64,000 nt of DNA, taken from Heliocybe sulcata. Its lineage: Eukaryota > Basidiomycota > Agaricomycetes > Gloeophyllales > Gloeophyllaceae. Below are positions 30,026 to 42,850 of this stretch, piece by piece. Each line of letters starts with the position of its first letter. The first letter of the stretch is position 1. The notes beneath the pieces are model-generated. The model ran no database searches and was not told where the DNA came from. It saw nothing but the letters and a program-made list of their open reading frames with translations. A program made the translations under genes and the position numbers. Where the stretch lies: contig ML213508.1 in assembly GCA_004369045.1 (NCBI GenBank), positions 497,668-561,667 of the forward strand. The letters run 5' to 3'.

Positions 30026-32103
30026 TTAGACAGCTTTACCGACGATATCCACCAGCTGCGTCTTCGGAATAGCTTCCTCATAAGCTTTCCTCATTAGGCG
30101 CGCCTTCGTCGCTTGTTCGAAGGCATACGCGAAACCGATTAACTTGGTCTCACTCCAGGCCGTCCCCATGAATGAGATGCCGAAGGGAACGCCTGGGCCA
30201 TACTGACGAACCGGCTCTGCGGGGGCAGGTTCGAGGTCGTCTGGCTGGAAACCGAGAGGGACTGCACAACAGGATGGAGATCAGATTGTTAGTGACTGAG
30301 AATGAAGAGGGACGCACCCGAAATGAGCGGGTAACCTGCAAGCGCAGGAGGGGTGGACGCGAATCCTACACAGTAGATCATCATTAAGACATGCAAAGAG
30401 CATAACGGCAGCTGACACGTACCATTAGTGGGCAGGATGATGGCGTCCAAGTTGTATTTCTGCAACGTGGCGTCGATTCCGCTCGCGCGGCTCATTTTGT
30501 AGTTCGCAGCTACTGTATCCTCATAGTATTTGTCCGCTTCCAAGGATTGGGACTTGATGAATCTGGTGGAGCAATAGTAAGAGTAATGTTCGACGAGGGG
30601 TCTTGCAAGCGTACTGGGATTGGTCAGTCCAGTATGGAGCGGGTAGTTCTTGCTCGGCATGGTCCTCATTGAATTTGATTAGGTCCGCTAGGTTCTTTAC
30701 TCCGGTGGGGACTTCAAGCAGACCATCAATGTACTTATTGAGATCTATCTAGAACACGCGATGTGTAGCAAAGTCAGTATTCAAATCATACACGGGAGCA
30801 TGAAAAGGGAACTCGTACTTTGAGGTCTACGCCCATCACATGTAGTTCGTGCGTCCTCCTCTCCTTCAGCAGCTCGGCATTGGGAAACTCTGCTGGATCG
30901 ACGATTTCTGCGCCCAGCTGCTTGAACACTTCCAAGGCTTGGTCGAACGCCTTTACTATGTTTGCCTGTGCCTCGGCGTTCTCCTGCGGTCGGGTAGCAA
31001 AGGAGCGGGGAACACCAAGACGCGCGCCTTTTAAGGCATCCAGTTTGAGGGCATGCGTGTAGTTCGGGACCGGTAACGGCTGCGCAAGAGTGTAGTTGTC
31101 GGAATCGTCTGGGCCGGCAATGGTAGAGAGAAGGATCGCTGCGTCAGTAACGCTACGCGTCATAGGCCCTATGGAGTCTTGGTGAGACGAAATCGGTATC
31201 ACTAGGGAGAAGCGTCATTGAGTGAGCCGCAGAACTGAACCGCAGTGAGATCTGGGGACGTACCTCCAGCTCTGGAGGTCAGCCCAACGGTGGGCTTGAT
31301 ACCGACGAGGTTATTCCTACTGCTGGGACTCGTGATACTGCCATCGGTTTCTGTGCCCAGCGTACCGGCAGCAAGGCCTATGGCTGCTGCGATTCCGCTG
31401 CCAGAGCTCGATCCGGATGGGTCAACGAGCGGGTAGTACGGGGATGTGCATTGGCCGCCTCGGCCACTGAAGCCGGAGGGCACTTGCCCGCGGAAGTTCG
31501 CCCACTCGGACATATTGGTTTTACCTAGGATGATGGCTCCTGCAGCGCGTAGTTTGGCAGCGACGGGTGCGTCCCGAGGTACTACTGAGCCAAGGAGTGC
31601 GTAAGATCCTGTCAAAGCACGTTTGCCTTGGGTCAGTAAGGGAGTATCTTGATATTGTAGGCTGCCAGCGGACAGACCTGCAGTAGTATTCATACCTGAA
31701 TTAGAATCAATGATGAGAATTGGGCATGTCTGAGCAGCACTGGTTTGCTCACCCTCGCTATGCAATGTAGCGATATTATCCTTCACCAATAGTGGTATAC
31801 CATGGAGGGACCCGCGCGGACCTTTCTGCGCTCTTTCCTTGTCCAATTCTGCCGCTTGTGACAAGGCACTTGGGTTAGTCTCGATAACTGCTCGCAAAGC
31901 GGGTCCCTTCAAGTTGACCTCGTCAATCCTTGCCAGGTATGCCTGAGAGGGATAAGCTGGCGGGTACTATGTCTCGCATCGGTACTCACCTTCACAAGGT
32001 CCACACTAGTAAATTGAGCCTCGCTCAAACCATCTTGTAATTCGAGAATGCCTGCTTCACACAAGTCAGGGTAGGCATCTAGGTTCTCAACTGGGGCCGC
32101 CAT
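30026..32103 (-). CDS. Amidase-signature family hydrolase
   Basis: Hydrolyses C-N amide bonds with a Ser-cisSer-Lys triad. It starts MAAPVENLDAYPDLCEAGI at 32103 with no signal peptide. In order: an exon ending in VDLVK, then NLKGPALRAVIETNPSALSQ, and GIPLLVKDNIAT (catalytic Lys). The sequence continues LRAAGAIILGKTNMSEWANF, then DPSGSSSGSGIAAAIGLAAG (Gly/Ser signature with the cis-Ser) and ETDGSITSPSSRNNLVGIKP (nucleophilic Ser region). Then HQDSIGPMTRSVTDAAILL, DAIILPTNG, PPALAGYPLISVPLGF and GISFMGTAWSETKLIGFAYA follow. The stop is at 30026-30028 after VDIVGKAV. About six introns, all motifs present, and length near 550-600 residues. The substrate cannot be inferred: related fungal enzymes include acetamidase-like and GatA-like proteins, and this one lacks a visible mitochondrial leader. 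Confidence 0.9.
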
Positions 32104-32689
32104 CGTGTCTTCAGCTCGTTGCTGAGACCCTCACAGATGCTCTCCGCTCTGGCACAGCGAGAGTGACTATACCTCTCTCATGCAGATATGATAAACCATT
32201 CAGAGCACCGTGAGCGCAGCTCGGAATAGCCACTATCTTCGATTAGTTCGATTAGCATGGGTGCAATAAACTTGGCTGCAGTCGACCGAGCTGGCTACAC
32301 AAAGTTGCATACCGAGCAGTGAACACTAGTATGTTCTCTGCATGTAAGACATAGTACTCTCTGGATCCAGTGTTCATTCAGAATGACATGAATCAGGAGG
32401 AGTAGAGGGCGAGGAAACGCACGAGCTCGGATTCTTCCGATTCTTGAATCCCGGCCAACCTCTCGTCCGTCAGATAAATTCATTTCTTGGGCCATGATTT
32501 GCATGCGTCTGAATCCAAGAACCATAAGAAAGGCACAATCTGGCCATACAAATCCATATACCGACGACAAATACATTACTATTACAAAGGGCGAGTAACA
32601 CCCCATACTACCTAAGCCAGTAGACACAAACCCACAATAGCTAGATCCTCATAATATAACCTGTAACACACGCAATTACCGCTCAGCGA
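32104..32689. other. Intergenic, no gene seen
   Basis: The 586 bp between the amidase start and the acetyl-CoA synthetase stop. Only short frames; no repeat or RNA gene seen. Confidence 0.4.
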
Positions 32690-35344
32690 TTACTTCGCAC
32701 TGGCCTCTGCAACCTTCTTCTTGATCTCATCAACAACGCCCGGTTCTGCTACGGTGCTGAGGTCCCCCAGCTGGTCGCCCTCGCCCGCAACAATCTTGCG
32801 CATGATGCGGCGCATGATCTACAACGCACAATTAGCAAACAAGCTCCACCAGTGCAGATATCAGGGACCCTACCTTGCCAGACCGCGTCTTGGGCAGATC
32901 ATTAACAATGTAAATCTTCTTCGGCGCCGCAAAAGGCCCAATGACCTTCCGGACCTGCAGCGTCAGCTCCTTCACCAGCGCCACCTCGTCCTCATCGTAC
33001 GTGAACTCCCTAAGTCATCGTTCAACGTCAGCACACACGGTTTCGGAGGTCACGATCGGTACTAACGGCTTTAACGTAACAAACGCGTGCACAGCCTGCC
33101 CGGTCAGGTCATCCGCAGTACCGATAACTAAAGCATCAAAGCACATCAGATGCGCAAACTCTAACATGACCCACGATAGCAGAGACGGACGTACCGGCTG
33201 TCTCGGCGACACCCTTGTGCATGATCAGCGCGGACTCGATCTCCGCTGTCGACAGACGGTGACCAGACACGTTGATAACATCTTTCACCCAACTCTGTCA
33301 GACAGCGCGCATGGTTAAAATGTGGGATAATCCACTCACCATCGACGCGACCCTTGATCCAGATGTACCCGTGCTCGTCACGAGCGGCCCCATCGCCCGT
33401 ATAGAACACACCAGGGTAAGGCTAAACATATCACATGCCATCGTCAGTCTGCAAAAGGGCTAGCCAGTGCGGGGTGTGCGGACCTTCATGTAAGTCTCCA
33501 GATAACGTTTGTGGTCTTGGTAAACGGTCCTGGCGATTGAGGGCCAAGGCGTCTTGAGCACGAGCACGCCTTCGACGTTGTTGCCCGTGAGTTCCTGGAG
33601 GATATGGTCAGTGAGTTGTAGTGGGTAAACGCAGTCAACACACCTCGCCAGACGTCGCGTCCAGAATCGCCGGCTCGATACCAAAGAACGGCACCGTCGC
33701 TGAACCGGGCTTGGTCTCGATAGCACCAGGGAACGGCGTCACAACAATCGAGCCCGTCTCCGTTTGCCTATCACCCACCCATATTCATCCTTCCATTCCA
33801 TCAGCCTCATACACGACACTCACCAGAACGTATCCACAATCGCACACTGTCTCCCACCGACATGATCATTGTACCAGTGCCACGCCTCGGGATTGATCGG
33901 CTCCCCAACGCTGCCCAGGACGCGCAAGCTGCTGAGATCGTGCTTCTGGACGTGGTGCTCGCCCAGGCGGCGCAGCAGCCGGATCGCGGTCGGCGCGGAG
34001 TAGAACTGCGTGAGCTGGTGCTTCTCGACCGTCTCCCAGTAGCGCGAGGGCGTGGGGTAGACGGGCGTGGACTCGAAGACGGTGGTGGAGACGCCGTTGC
34101 AGAGGGGGCCGTAGACGATGTAGCTGTATAGTAGGATGCGGATGTGAGTAGAAGAAGGGATGGGGAGGGCGGGGACTCACGTGTGGCCGGTGATCCAGCC
34201 GATGTCGGCCATGCAGGCGAATCGGTCGTCGGGGTGCACGTCGAAGACGTATTTGACTGTGAGCGCGGCGCAGAGGAGGTAGCCGCCGGTCGTGTGTACC
34301 ACTCCCTTCGGTCTCCCGGTTGAGCCAGAGGTCTGTTGGGTATTAGACGAGGGAGGACTTTAGATATTGAATGTGTCACTCACGTAGAGGATAAATAGCG
34401 GGTCTTCAGACGACATGATCTCGGGCGGGCAGTAGCTCGGCACCTTCTCCGTCTCCTCATGCCACCACTTGTCCCTGCCTTCAGTCCAGGGAACCGTGTT
34501 GCCCGTCCGCTTCAGCACCAAGACGTGCTCGACATCAGGGCACTCCTTCAACGCAGCGTCCACGATCGCCTTGGTCGCAATCGTCTTTCCGCCTCTCTTT
34601 CCCTCGTCAGTGGTGATCAGTACGCGGGACTTGCAGTCCTGCACACGGTCGCGCAGCGACTCTGCGGAGAAGCCCGCAAAAACGACAGAGTGGATGGCGC
34701 CAATCCGCGCACATGCGAGGAAGGCCGCGACGGATTGCCAGGTCATGGGGAGGTAGACGGAGACGGTGTCGCCCTTCTTCACGCCGAGCGTTTTGAGCAC
34801 GTTCGCGATGGCGCAGACCTCGCGGAGGAGCTCGGCGTAGGTGATATTGCAGCCCTCGTCAGGCTCGTCCGCTTCGTAGATGATTGCGGTCTGAGATAGG
34901 CGTGATTCGTCGGACGTGAGGATGGGATGCGGGCGAGGTCACGCTTACCTTGTCTGGGTGCTTGAATGCCCAGCGGTCTACACAGTTGTAGGAAGCGTTC
35001 AGGCCGCCCTCGGGGAACCACACAATGTCGCCTGTCTCGAACCCACCCGCTCGGACAGTGTGGAAGGGTCGATCCCAGTGCAAGGTCTCCCGAGCAATCT
35101 GTGCAGCCGCTCAGTCCCGGCTTCACAAAAACTTGCTCTCGCCGCTGCGCACCTTTGCCCACCACTTGTCCGACTCATGGCCGACGGTCTGCCCGTGCGC
35201 CTTCTTGTAAGCGTGAATGTGCGGACCAATGTGCGGGACCTTGGGCCCATCCTTCATACGAGGAGCGACGGGGTGAAAGGGGACGCTGGGGACGTCGATG
35301 TCGGCGCTGCCGTTGCCGTTGACGGGGGCTGGACTGCCAGGCAT
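32690..35344 (-). CDS. acs1: Acetyl-CoA synthetase (AMP-forming)
   Basis: Converts acetate, ATP and CoA to acetyl-CoA for growth on C2 carbon, lipid synthesis and histone acetylation. It starts at 35344 with [18 protein letters not shown]. Conserved blocks in order: [73 protein letters not shown] and [19 protein letters not shown] (A3 core, Tyr|Thr split by an intron). These are followed by [68 protein letters not shown] and [19 protein letters not shown]. The C-terminal [13 protein letters not shown] carries the lysine acetylated in this family. It stops at 32690-32692. There is no obvious peroxisomal or mitochondrial signal, so it is probably cytosolic/nuclear. The upstream region has CCGAACAACGG near 35560, which loosely resembles zinc-cluster sites, but this is weak. 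Confidence 0.96.
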
Positions 35345-38241
35345 GATGGTGAAGGAGAAAAGGGGACTTTCGGCGAGACATGTTGGGGATGTTGGCTGTT
35401 TTAGTAGTAGGCGCTGTGCGCTAGTGTGTCACGCGGACCCGCGAGTGGCAGGGCCCTGATGCGGGGTAAGCCTCATCGAATCTTGCCATTCGTTCAACCA
35501 AGTACGGCAATTATGGAATATCTTTCTGCAGACTTTCGCCGAATCATTAATCACCAGCGGCCGAACAACGGGACGCAGTCCAATCCGATCGGACGCCCGA
35601 TATTACTCTTCCATAAAACCCACTCTATAAACGTATTATAACATTTCTAGCTACTGACAGTAGTGGAGGAAGTGCGGAATGCACTCGAAGATAGCGCTAT
35701 TCGGTATACAAATTGGCTAATGTACGAGAGATACGGCCAGCATCAATGAAACCGGAGGTAGTAGTACTTGCATTGAATACAGTGTTCCTTCTTAGTATTC
35801 TTGGAACGCCGATTAAATAGAGTCTATGCGATCCGTTCCAGTCGCATTGTGACCGAGGCTGGCACCACGAAGAAGAAACGGAGAGCACCCAAGCGACGGA
35901 ACTGAACTCTGTCCACAAGAAGCAGACAATCATGCCAGATGACGCGCAAACAGGAAGCACGGGAACCGCTGCCAAGTAGCCATCAAACCTAGCAAGCCAA
36001 TAAGACACCGACGAAAGAGTCCTCAGCTTGGGTCAAAGTGGTCGCGACCCGGCATAAGCAGTAGCTAGTCGAGGAGCAGAGCAACAGTCGAGCGTGATTC
36101 GAAGGCATTCATGTGGGGTAAGAGCGGTCCTCCGTCTTACCCCACCGGAGCTCTCTGGATAAAAGCAAGAGCGCGTCGGCACGCACCAGGACTGTGAGCG
36201 AAACGATGACCTGCGGGACGAGACCAACATCTGTAGTGGGCGCAGAGCGGTCATGTGTGCATGTCCACAGGAGCTGGTCCTCCCGCATATTCGAATACCA
36301 GACCAGCCTGGCGAGACAGAGGAGGTCCGCTGCGGTCGATCCCTTGAGATCAGTGCACCGGCTGTTGTCTCAGCATTGGCAAGTCGCTAGTGTTGCCGCA
36401 GCGCCAGGGTGAGCTTGAAGTTGCGCTGCCGCTGGCTCCCAGAGTGACAACTCTGCCTGCTGACAGAGTGACCCTGCAGTACCCTGGTCGGCTCCAGAGT
36501 GGCGCTGGTTGCGATCACGTGTTCATCCGCCACTGGTGGCTGGCGCGTCGTCGCTTTGTTTTACGCCGTATATGGGCATCCACTCCAGTCTTTCCCTGCG
36601 TCTTTGTGTAATATAAACGTGTATGACTTCTTGATATCTATATTTACTTCCTTCGTCTCCACGATATGCGACATCTGTGCTACTGCGGCCGAGGCAGGCC
36701 CAACAGTACTGCACTAGTGTCCTCAAGCCGACACTACTGCTGCGAATAGTACTCAATATCTGCCGGCCACACTGCTGCATGGGCAGTCTTCTCGGAACCT
36801 AACATATGTATATCCTCAACAGCCTGTTCAGCTGCATACCGGAATGTCTTGCCAACATCATCCGGCCTTCTTTCTCGGACGCCTGTACGAGCTGATGTTC
36901 GGAAACGGGGAAAGAACCTGGATGCGCGGGACGGCCCTGCATTAGAGCAGGAGCTGCAGACTCCAGAGATGCATCAAAGTCGGCCTCGTTGAGTATGAGA
37001 ACCATGCCGGTTTGGATCTTGTAGCATTCTGGGATGTAAGTCACTTCATATTGCACGCACTTCGTCCCGGTCATTTGACTGACACTACTCTGCAGGAGCA
37101 TGAGAAGGTCTGCCCGATATTGTTCCGAGTGGCCCTCGACGTCCTTCAAGCTCAAGCATCGACAGTCCCATTCGAACGCTGCCTTCCGAACGCGCCTTCT
37201 CTTCCGGGGCTGAAATAGATGCCGGATTCCGGGGCCGCCTTTCTGATGTTCTTTTGAAGGCGTTATAGATTCTCAAATTTCTCGTTCGTGAAGACAGTCT
37301 TGATTTTAGTGCCGGGTGGGTGTCAACTTACTCGCTCGTGCCAGACACAATATTGTCGATCAACCTGCACCACAACTCAAAGATTCGATGGACAACGGCC
37401 TCGTTGTCAAGGCCCTCAACGAAGATATCGAGGACTCTAATATTCAACTGTAGTACCCGTAGTGCAGACTTCGTTAAGAGTAGTTCACCTCCCGGCATAA
37501 TCCGCAATAGAGATCAGCTAAGGCCAGCGGCGCTGCTACGTAGGGTAGCGTGACACTGAGGTGACCCAGCGCGCACTCGAATCGCGCTAGGGTGGCCCTG
37601 GCGCTGGCGCTGCGGCAACACTACAAGTCGCTCACACCGACGGACAGGGCGGCCGTTGTGCGCCGCAGAATCCTCCGCGGCCAACAAATCCATTAAGGAT
37701 TGCAGTGGGTCGGGGAACGTAAAAGGCACAGAAGATTTGATGGGGAGTTGTGGCGTGGAACGTGCAAGTATTTGGTTGAGCTTGGCAAATATGTGGCGTC
37801 TGTTCGCCGATTCAGAAAATTAAACGGTACCTGCCCTCGCCTTCTTGTTCCTGTGTGAGATCAGTACTATGAGGCCACAGCTGCTGGCCAGATTGAGTTT
37901 ATTTATTCAACGTCTATATACGTTGTAAGATCGATACATGTCGCTTCTCGCCCACGGCCGTACATGTTAGGAAGGGCAGTCTCCTTTTGCGTGTATTTCC
38001 AAACCTTGCCCAATGCCGTTGCGTTCCAGAAGGCTCATAACATCGCGGTTTTACAGTCAGTAGAGATATGACTTGTTCGCGACCTGCATGTCTGCTAGAA
38101 GAAAGATGCTGTAGGCTCTTCTAGCATCTTCCACCAACGGTTACGTAACGGCAGGCTTGTCGCGATTCACCATCATGGAACGCAGCGAGCACAACTCTAA
38201 ACACGTCTCTCCCTGCTCGTGCTCCTCGAAAGCCACCCAGA
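35345..38241. other. 2.9-kb stretch without a convincing gene
   Basis: The first few hundred bases serve as the acetyl-CoA synthetase promoter. Minus-strand frames at 36799-37276 (for example CVQYEVTYIPECYKIQTGMV) have some protein-like character, and 35.7-36.2 kb has hydrophobic fragments, but neither could be joined into a gene or matched to a family. They may be relics. No repeat or RNA gene was recognised. Confidence 0.4.
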
Positions 38242-39661
38242 ATGTCTTCCGAGCCTTCAGCAGACAGACCAATCACTTTCTTTGATATCACCATAGGCGG
38301 CAGGCCAGTCGGTCGGGTCATATTCCGACTCTACTCGGATTTGGTACCAAAGACCGCAGAGAACTTTCGTACGTTGCCTTGTCCATGACCTTCGAGTGTA
38401 CATTCTGAAGTCACTTCTGCAGGGGCGCTATGTACCGGCGAGAAAGGTATCGGACGGTCCGGAAAGAAACTGTGCTATGAGGGGTCGTCATTCCACCGAG
38501 TAATCCCAAAGTGAGCACTCGCATTTCGAGCCTGTGTACAAGTATCACGTTCAAGCTGAACATGGCACGCAAGGTTCATGATACAAGGCGGCGACTTCAC
38601 CGCTGGCAACGGCACAGGCGGCGAATCCATCTACGGCGAGAAATTCGAGGACGAAGCCTTCGCAGTGAACCACACCAAGCCTTTCCTCCTCTCCATGGTT
38701 CGTCCCCCTCCCGCCGTTTCGAGCGTGAGCGTCTCTAATACACCCCCCAGGCCAACGCAGGCAAGGACACAAACGGCTCCCAGTTCTTCATCACTACAGT
38801 GCAGACGCCGCACCTCGACAACAAACACGTCGTCTTCGGCGAGGTCATCAAGGGCAAGTCCATCGTGCGCCAGATTGAGAACCACCCGACCGCGCAGGGC
38901 GACGTGCCCACGGAGCCGATCGTCATCGCCGCGTGCGGGCAGCTCGCCCCCGACGACCCCTCCTTGTCTGTGGAACCTGTCTCGGCCGACGGCGACCCGT
39001 ACGAAGACTACCCTGCGGACGAGGAGTCAAAGGATACCGAGGACGTGGAGGTGGTACTGCAGATTGCGAAGGAGATTAAGGAGATGGGGGCGAAGCTGTG
39101 GAAGGAGGGCAAGGTCGATGCGGCGTTGGCAAAGTGGCAGAGTACGTGCATTGCACTCCGTCGGTGGTTGGGAATGCGTTGATAACCCTTGTTGCATTGC
39201 AGAGGCAGTCCGCTACGTGGATCACAAATATTTCGACCTACCAGAAGACGCGCCGCCGGAGCTCAAGGACTCGTACAGCATTCTCCTTTCTCCCTTACTA
39301 CTCAATATCGCCCTTGCAGCAGTCAAGCTCGGCGGTCCGCATGATGCCACGATCGCCCTTCAGAGTACCAACCGCGCTCTCCAGCAGATGACGCTTAACA
39401 ACGCTGACAAGGGTACGTCACTTCACCGAGTTTACCTGCTATTGGGTCTGACAGTGTCATGGCACAGCGAAAGCGCTTTATCGACGAGCACTGGCTCGCA
39501 GCATGACCAAAGATGACGCGGGCGCTGAGGAGGATCTCGTAGCGGCGACGAAATTGGTGCCTGACGACAAGGCCATCGCCGCGGAGCTCGCAAAGGTGAA
39601 GCTGAAGCAGAAGGAGAAGAGGGATAAAGAGAAGAAGCAGTTCAAGAAGTTATTTGCATAG
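38242..39661 (+). CDS. CPR6: Cyp40-type peptidyl-prolyl isomerase (cyclophilin plus TPR; Cpr6 family)
   Basis: Hsp90 co-chaperone with proline isomerase activity. It starts at 38242 ([20 protein letters not shown]). The cyclophilin domain continues across introns: [78 protein letters not shown] and [20 protein letters not shown]. The catalytic Arg (FHRVIP), Phe/Met/Gln (FMIQGG) and cyclosporin-site His (LDNKHVVFG) are visible; the usual Trp is replaced by His in LDNKHVVFG, which is common in Cyp40. The C-terminal half has TPR helices ([55 protein letters not shown]), ending KQFKKLFA with TAG at 39659-39661. Length is about 370 residues, normal for the family. Confidence 0.95.
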
Positions 39662-40008
39662 TGTTTGTTATAGGCTAACGGGTACAGTAATGAAGAGCAT
39701 CTACAGGTGAGATTGTATGGCGCCTTTCAATGACGTCTTATAGCAGCTTGCACGGCAAGAACATGTCCGGGATACACAGACTAATATTGGGCAAGGAACG
39801 ATTCTCGACCATGATACAAAACGAATGACTCTAGGCGGTTGGGATACATAGGATAATACAGATGGCGTTGATAGATAATGATACATGCGATAGCGTCGAT
39901 GGTACTGTGCAGTATACGAATGAGTGCAATTGATTAGCGGTGTCCGAGCATCGCGACCAAGAGAGAAAGATAAATCTATGGCTTGATGACTGGTAAGGGT
40001 GGTAATCC

Positions 40009-40242
40009 TCATGGGTGTGACCTGCGTCGCCGAATAGTGTGCCGACTCGGTTGCGATGAGTCTTGCGTATTCTGGTGCTGGTGTGGACCAGGGATGAGGG
40101 TAGCAACTGGACGCTGGGGTGTGCGGTCTGGTGGCGAGACGGGCTGCTTGAGTCCGGCTGGTAATGTCACGGGATGTGCTCGTGCGACGAGCAACGTGGT
40201 GAAGAGCGCCAGCAGCGCTAGAATGAACAGGTGGAATCTCAT
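40009..40242 (-). CDS. Small secreted protein candidate (77 residues)
   Basis: An intronless frame from ATG 40242 to the stop at 40009. Residues 1-22 (MRFHLFILALLALFTTLLVA) have a positively charged start and a long hydrophobic core, a textbook signal peptide with likely cleavage near VARA|HP. The remaining 55 residues are polar, rich in Pro, Gln and His, cysteine-free, and end in a basic cluster (RRRR) that could be a Kex2-type site. A TATA-like TATAAT lies about 100 bp upstream on this strand. There is no family match; it could be a lineage-specific effector-like or peptide precursor, or a chance frame. Confidence 0.4.
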   Translation of the reverse strand: MRFHLFILALLALFTTLLVARAHPVTLPAGLKQPVSPPDRTPQRPVATLIPGPHQHQNTQDSSQPSRHTIRRRRSHP

Positions 40243-41384
40243 AGTTTGGATATAGACTGACGGAAAAGGACCCGCTGTCAGTACTGGCGGGTGCGATCGG
40301 GCGGGATACCACTTCGACGCACCTGGTAGTCTGGGATTCCAATTATACGGGTATCACGAGTTCGAATAGAAGGTTGTTTGGAAGAACAGGGATATCAAGT
40401 CCTCGACGGACGAGAAGAAGGCGGTGGGGAACTTCGACCGCAGAGGCTACTGGGAAGTCTTATAGTTCAAGGCAAAACATAGAACACAATCGGCGACAAT
40501 TCTCGCCGACAGAGTAATAATATGTTTCAAGAGTCCAAGAATAATCCACCGTATTCCCAGAGGCCAGGTGGGGCAGGGCGAAACAGCCGCGAATGAATGG
40601 TTGGAAAATTTGTATGGTCCAAGGTTTGTCGCCATTTATAGGGGCCGGATAAAGGTTTCCGGGCCATGCTTCAACGGCATCATGAGCAGGAGCAGTATAC
40701 TCGTGGGTAGCATCGCATCCTCGCGTGTCCCGGCACTACCGATGGGATTTTAACCTTGCAGAGGCCGGTAAGGTCGTCAGATTTAGAACCGGCAACAGGG
40801 TGAATCGCACCGGCCGACTATATGCCCGACAGTTGTCTCGCCCGGAACATAGGGATACCACTGAAACATTGCAGTATTCAGGAGGCCCACCAGGATGAGC
40901 AGGGGACGGCGCATGCATTGCGAGGATGACTTCTTTCGCCTGACCGATCACACGTGTCGAAGTTTCGTCGCAATAGCAGATGTTTTCCAGCATTCAAGAA
41001 GACAAGGCAGGAGGTTTCAATCGGCATGGCCAAGCGATATAGGCACTATCGCCTACCGCCTGAGTCGCGGATGTTAATGTCGGGTGGTAGGAAAGCGCAC
41101 CATTAATAGTAGCGAGACGCCAGGCTTAATCCGAATAAGAGAGGATATCTGCGGTAACCCTCATGTCCACCGACAGAACTTGGGCAACCAAACAGCTCCC
41201 ATTGAGCGAGTAGTAGAGGGCGAGGACTGCGACCGAGGTAAGTAGTACGATCAGAGTAGGGGCCACGAGACGCGACGCGCTAGCGTCACACTTTTGCCAC
41301 ATTAACATCTCTAGCTTCTTCTACGCCGCCACGGACAGCATCCCTGATTACTTTCGTATCTCATTGGTCTGGATCTGTTCTGAA
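40243..41384. other. Intergenic, no gene seen
   Basis: About 1.1 kb between the small secreted-protein candidate and the U-box gene, which diverge from here. Only short unsupported frames; it should hold both promoters. Confidence 0.4.
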
Positions 41385-42727
41385 ATGACAAAACACAGCA
41401 AGAACAACACAGCCTCTTCAGTCTTTTCGTACGCAGAATACAAGAGACTCGATTACGGGACTAAAAGGGTACGTATACGTATGGAAGCATTGTGGGGCAG
41501 AGGATAACAGCCCTTGAGTAGCAACGACTAGGAAATGAGTCTATGCGGAGGTTTGATGCGTGCTCTCTGTGTCTACAGCGAGTGAGAGATCCGGTCGCTT
41601 GCCATGAAGGACATCTCTTCTGCAAGGAATGCGTGTATACAGACCTGCGTATGTGCCGTTCGACAGCTCGAAGCCCAGCTAACGGAAAGCTACTAGTTAC
41701 TCAGAAGAAGGATATCAAGAAGCAGAAGGATCGACTGGAGCAGATGAAGCGAGAGGCCGATGACGAGAAGGAAAGAGCGAAGGAGGCCGCTCGGGAGCGC
41801 GTACTGCTGGAGTTTGAGAGGGGACAGCTGGGTCTTGGGAAGTCTTCATTGACAGGGCTCGGGACCTCTTCGAAAGAGGACTCCAAAGAACGTATGTCTT
41901 CCATGTCTCGTATACGTGAAACGTGGAACCTCACCTAGGCCCGGTAGCTCGCGGTCTGAAGCGAAAATTCGAGTTCGATGCGTCAACAGTAGATACGCTG
42001 ACTCGTGAAGCTGAGGAGGTTGCATTGCGCCAGATAGAGCGAGAACAGGCTGAACGTCTGAGAGCCAAGCTCCCTGATTTCTGGCTGCCCTCCTTGACGC
42101 CGACCTATACTAGCAATGAACTGCCGAGTTCCTTGAAGGACATCAAGGTCCAGACGACGTGTAGAGGCGGAGAGCCTGCGCATTTCTTATCGTCCGTCAC
42201 CTGTCACGATTATATTCGTTGATGCTGATTGCGCTCGTTTTTCAGGCTGAAGAACCTTGTCCCTGTGCAATTTACATTTCTGCCAAGCAAGAGCAGCGCT
42301 CAATCAGTGACATCAACACCTGCCTCGACTACCAGCACGGATACCAGTAAGCCGAAGAGCGACGACAACTCTGACCCTATATGTCCATCTTGCAAGAAGA
42401 CCTTCTCAAACAGTATCATTATGTTCTGTGCGTTATTTCTCCTTGTGCTGTCTCGACGACTTTGAACAAATTGGGTGTTAGTGATGAAACCATGCTCGCA
42501 CGTCGTGTGCAAGACGTGCACTGATTCGTTGATCCGACCCTCGAAGCAGTGTGTAGTATGTGACAAGCAGCTGGGCGGCAAGGATGTCATCGCATTGAGG
42601 CGCGAAGGTACATTCGATGAGCCACCTATCTCAGTCTCGACCTCCGCTCACGACATGCTCAGGCACTGGCTTTGCTGGTGGCGGCATCGCGGAGACACGG
42701 AAATCAGGTATTGCTTTCCAGGGATAG
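41385..42727 (+). CDS. NOSIP-type RING/U-box protein
   Basis: Homologue of nitric-oxide-synthase-interacting protein, a nuclear, spliceosome-associated E3 ubiquitin ligase. Exon 1 begins MTKHSKNNTASSVFSYAEYK and RLDYGTK. After an intron the frame continues QRLGNESMRRFDACSLCLQ, then RVRDPVACHEGHLFCKECVY, the N-terminal half U-box/RING. A coiled coil follows (KKDIKKQKDRLEQMKREADD; RAKEAARERVLLEFE). The middle exon has LPDFWLPSLTPTYT. Later exons give VQFTFLPSKS, ICPSCKKTFSNS, and MKPCSHVVCKTCTDSLIRPS with CVVCDKQLGGKDVIALRREG. These form the second half-RING typical of the family. The last exon ends TRKSGIAFQG with TAG at 42725-42727. All Cys/His pairs expected for the family are present. It converges with the helicase-nuclease gene, only 123 bp between stops. 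Confidence 0.93.
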
Positions 42728-42850
42728 GAGATGGACGATACGTCCCTCTTTTTGGTGTTTGTGGCAGTCGACTGTGAACAAGTATGGTGGCGTCACTAAC
42801 AACGTCAGGTTATCTGAGACGTACTCACGCATGTCGTCCCTTGACTCCAG

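Noticed and set aside
35697-36254. Hydrophobic minus-strand fragments that might be a membrane-protein relic
   Set aside because: Frames could not be joined by plausible introns and stops are frequent; no family motif.
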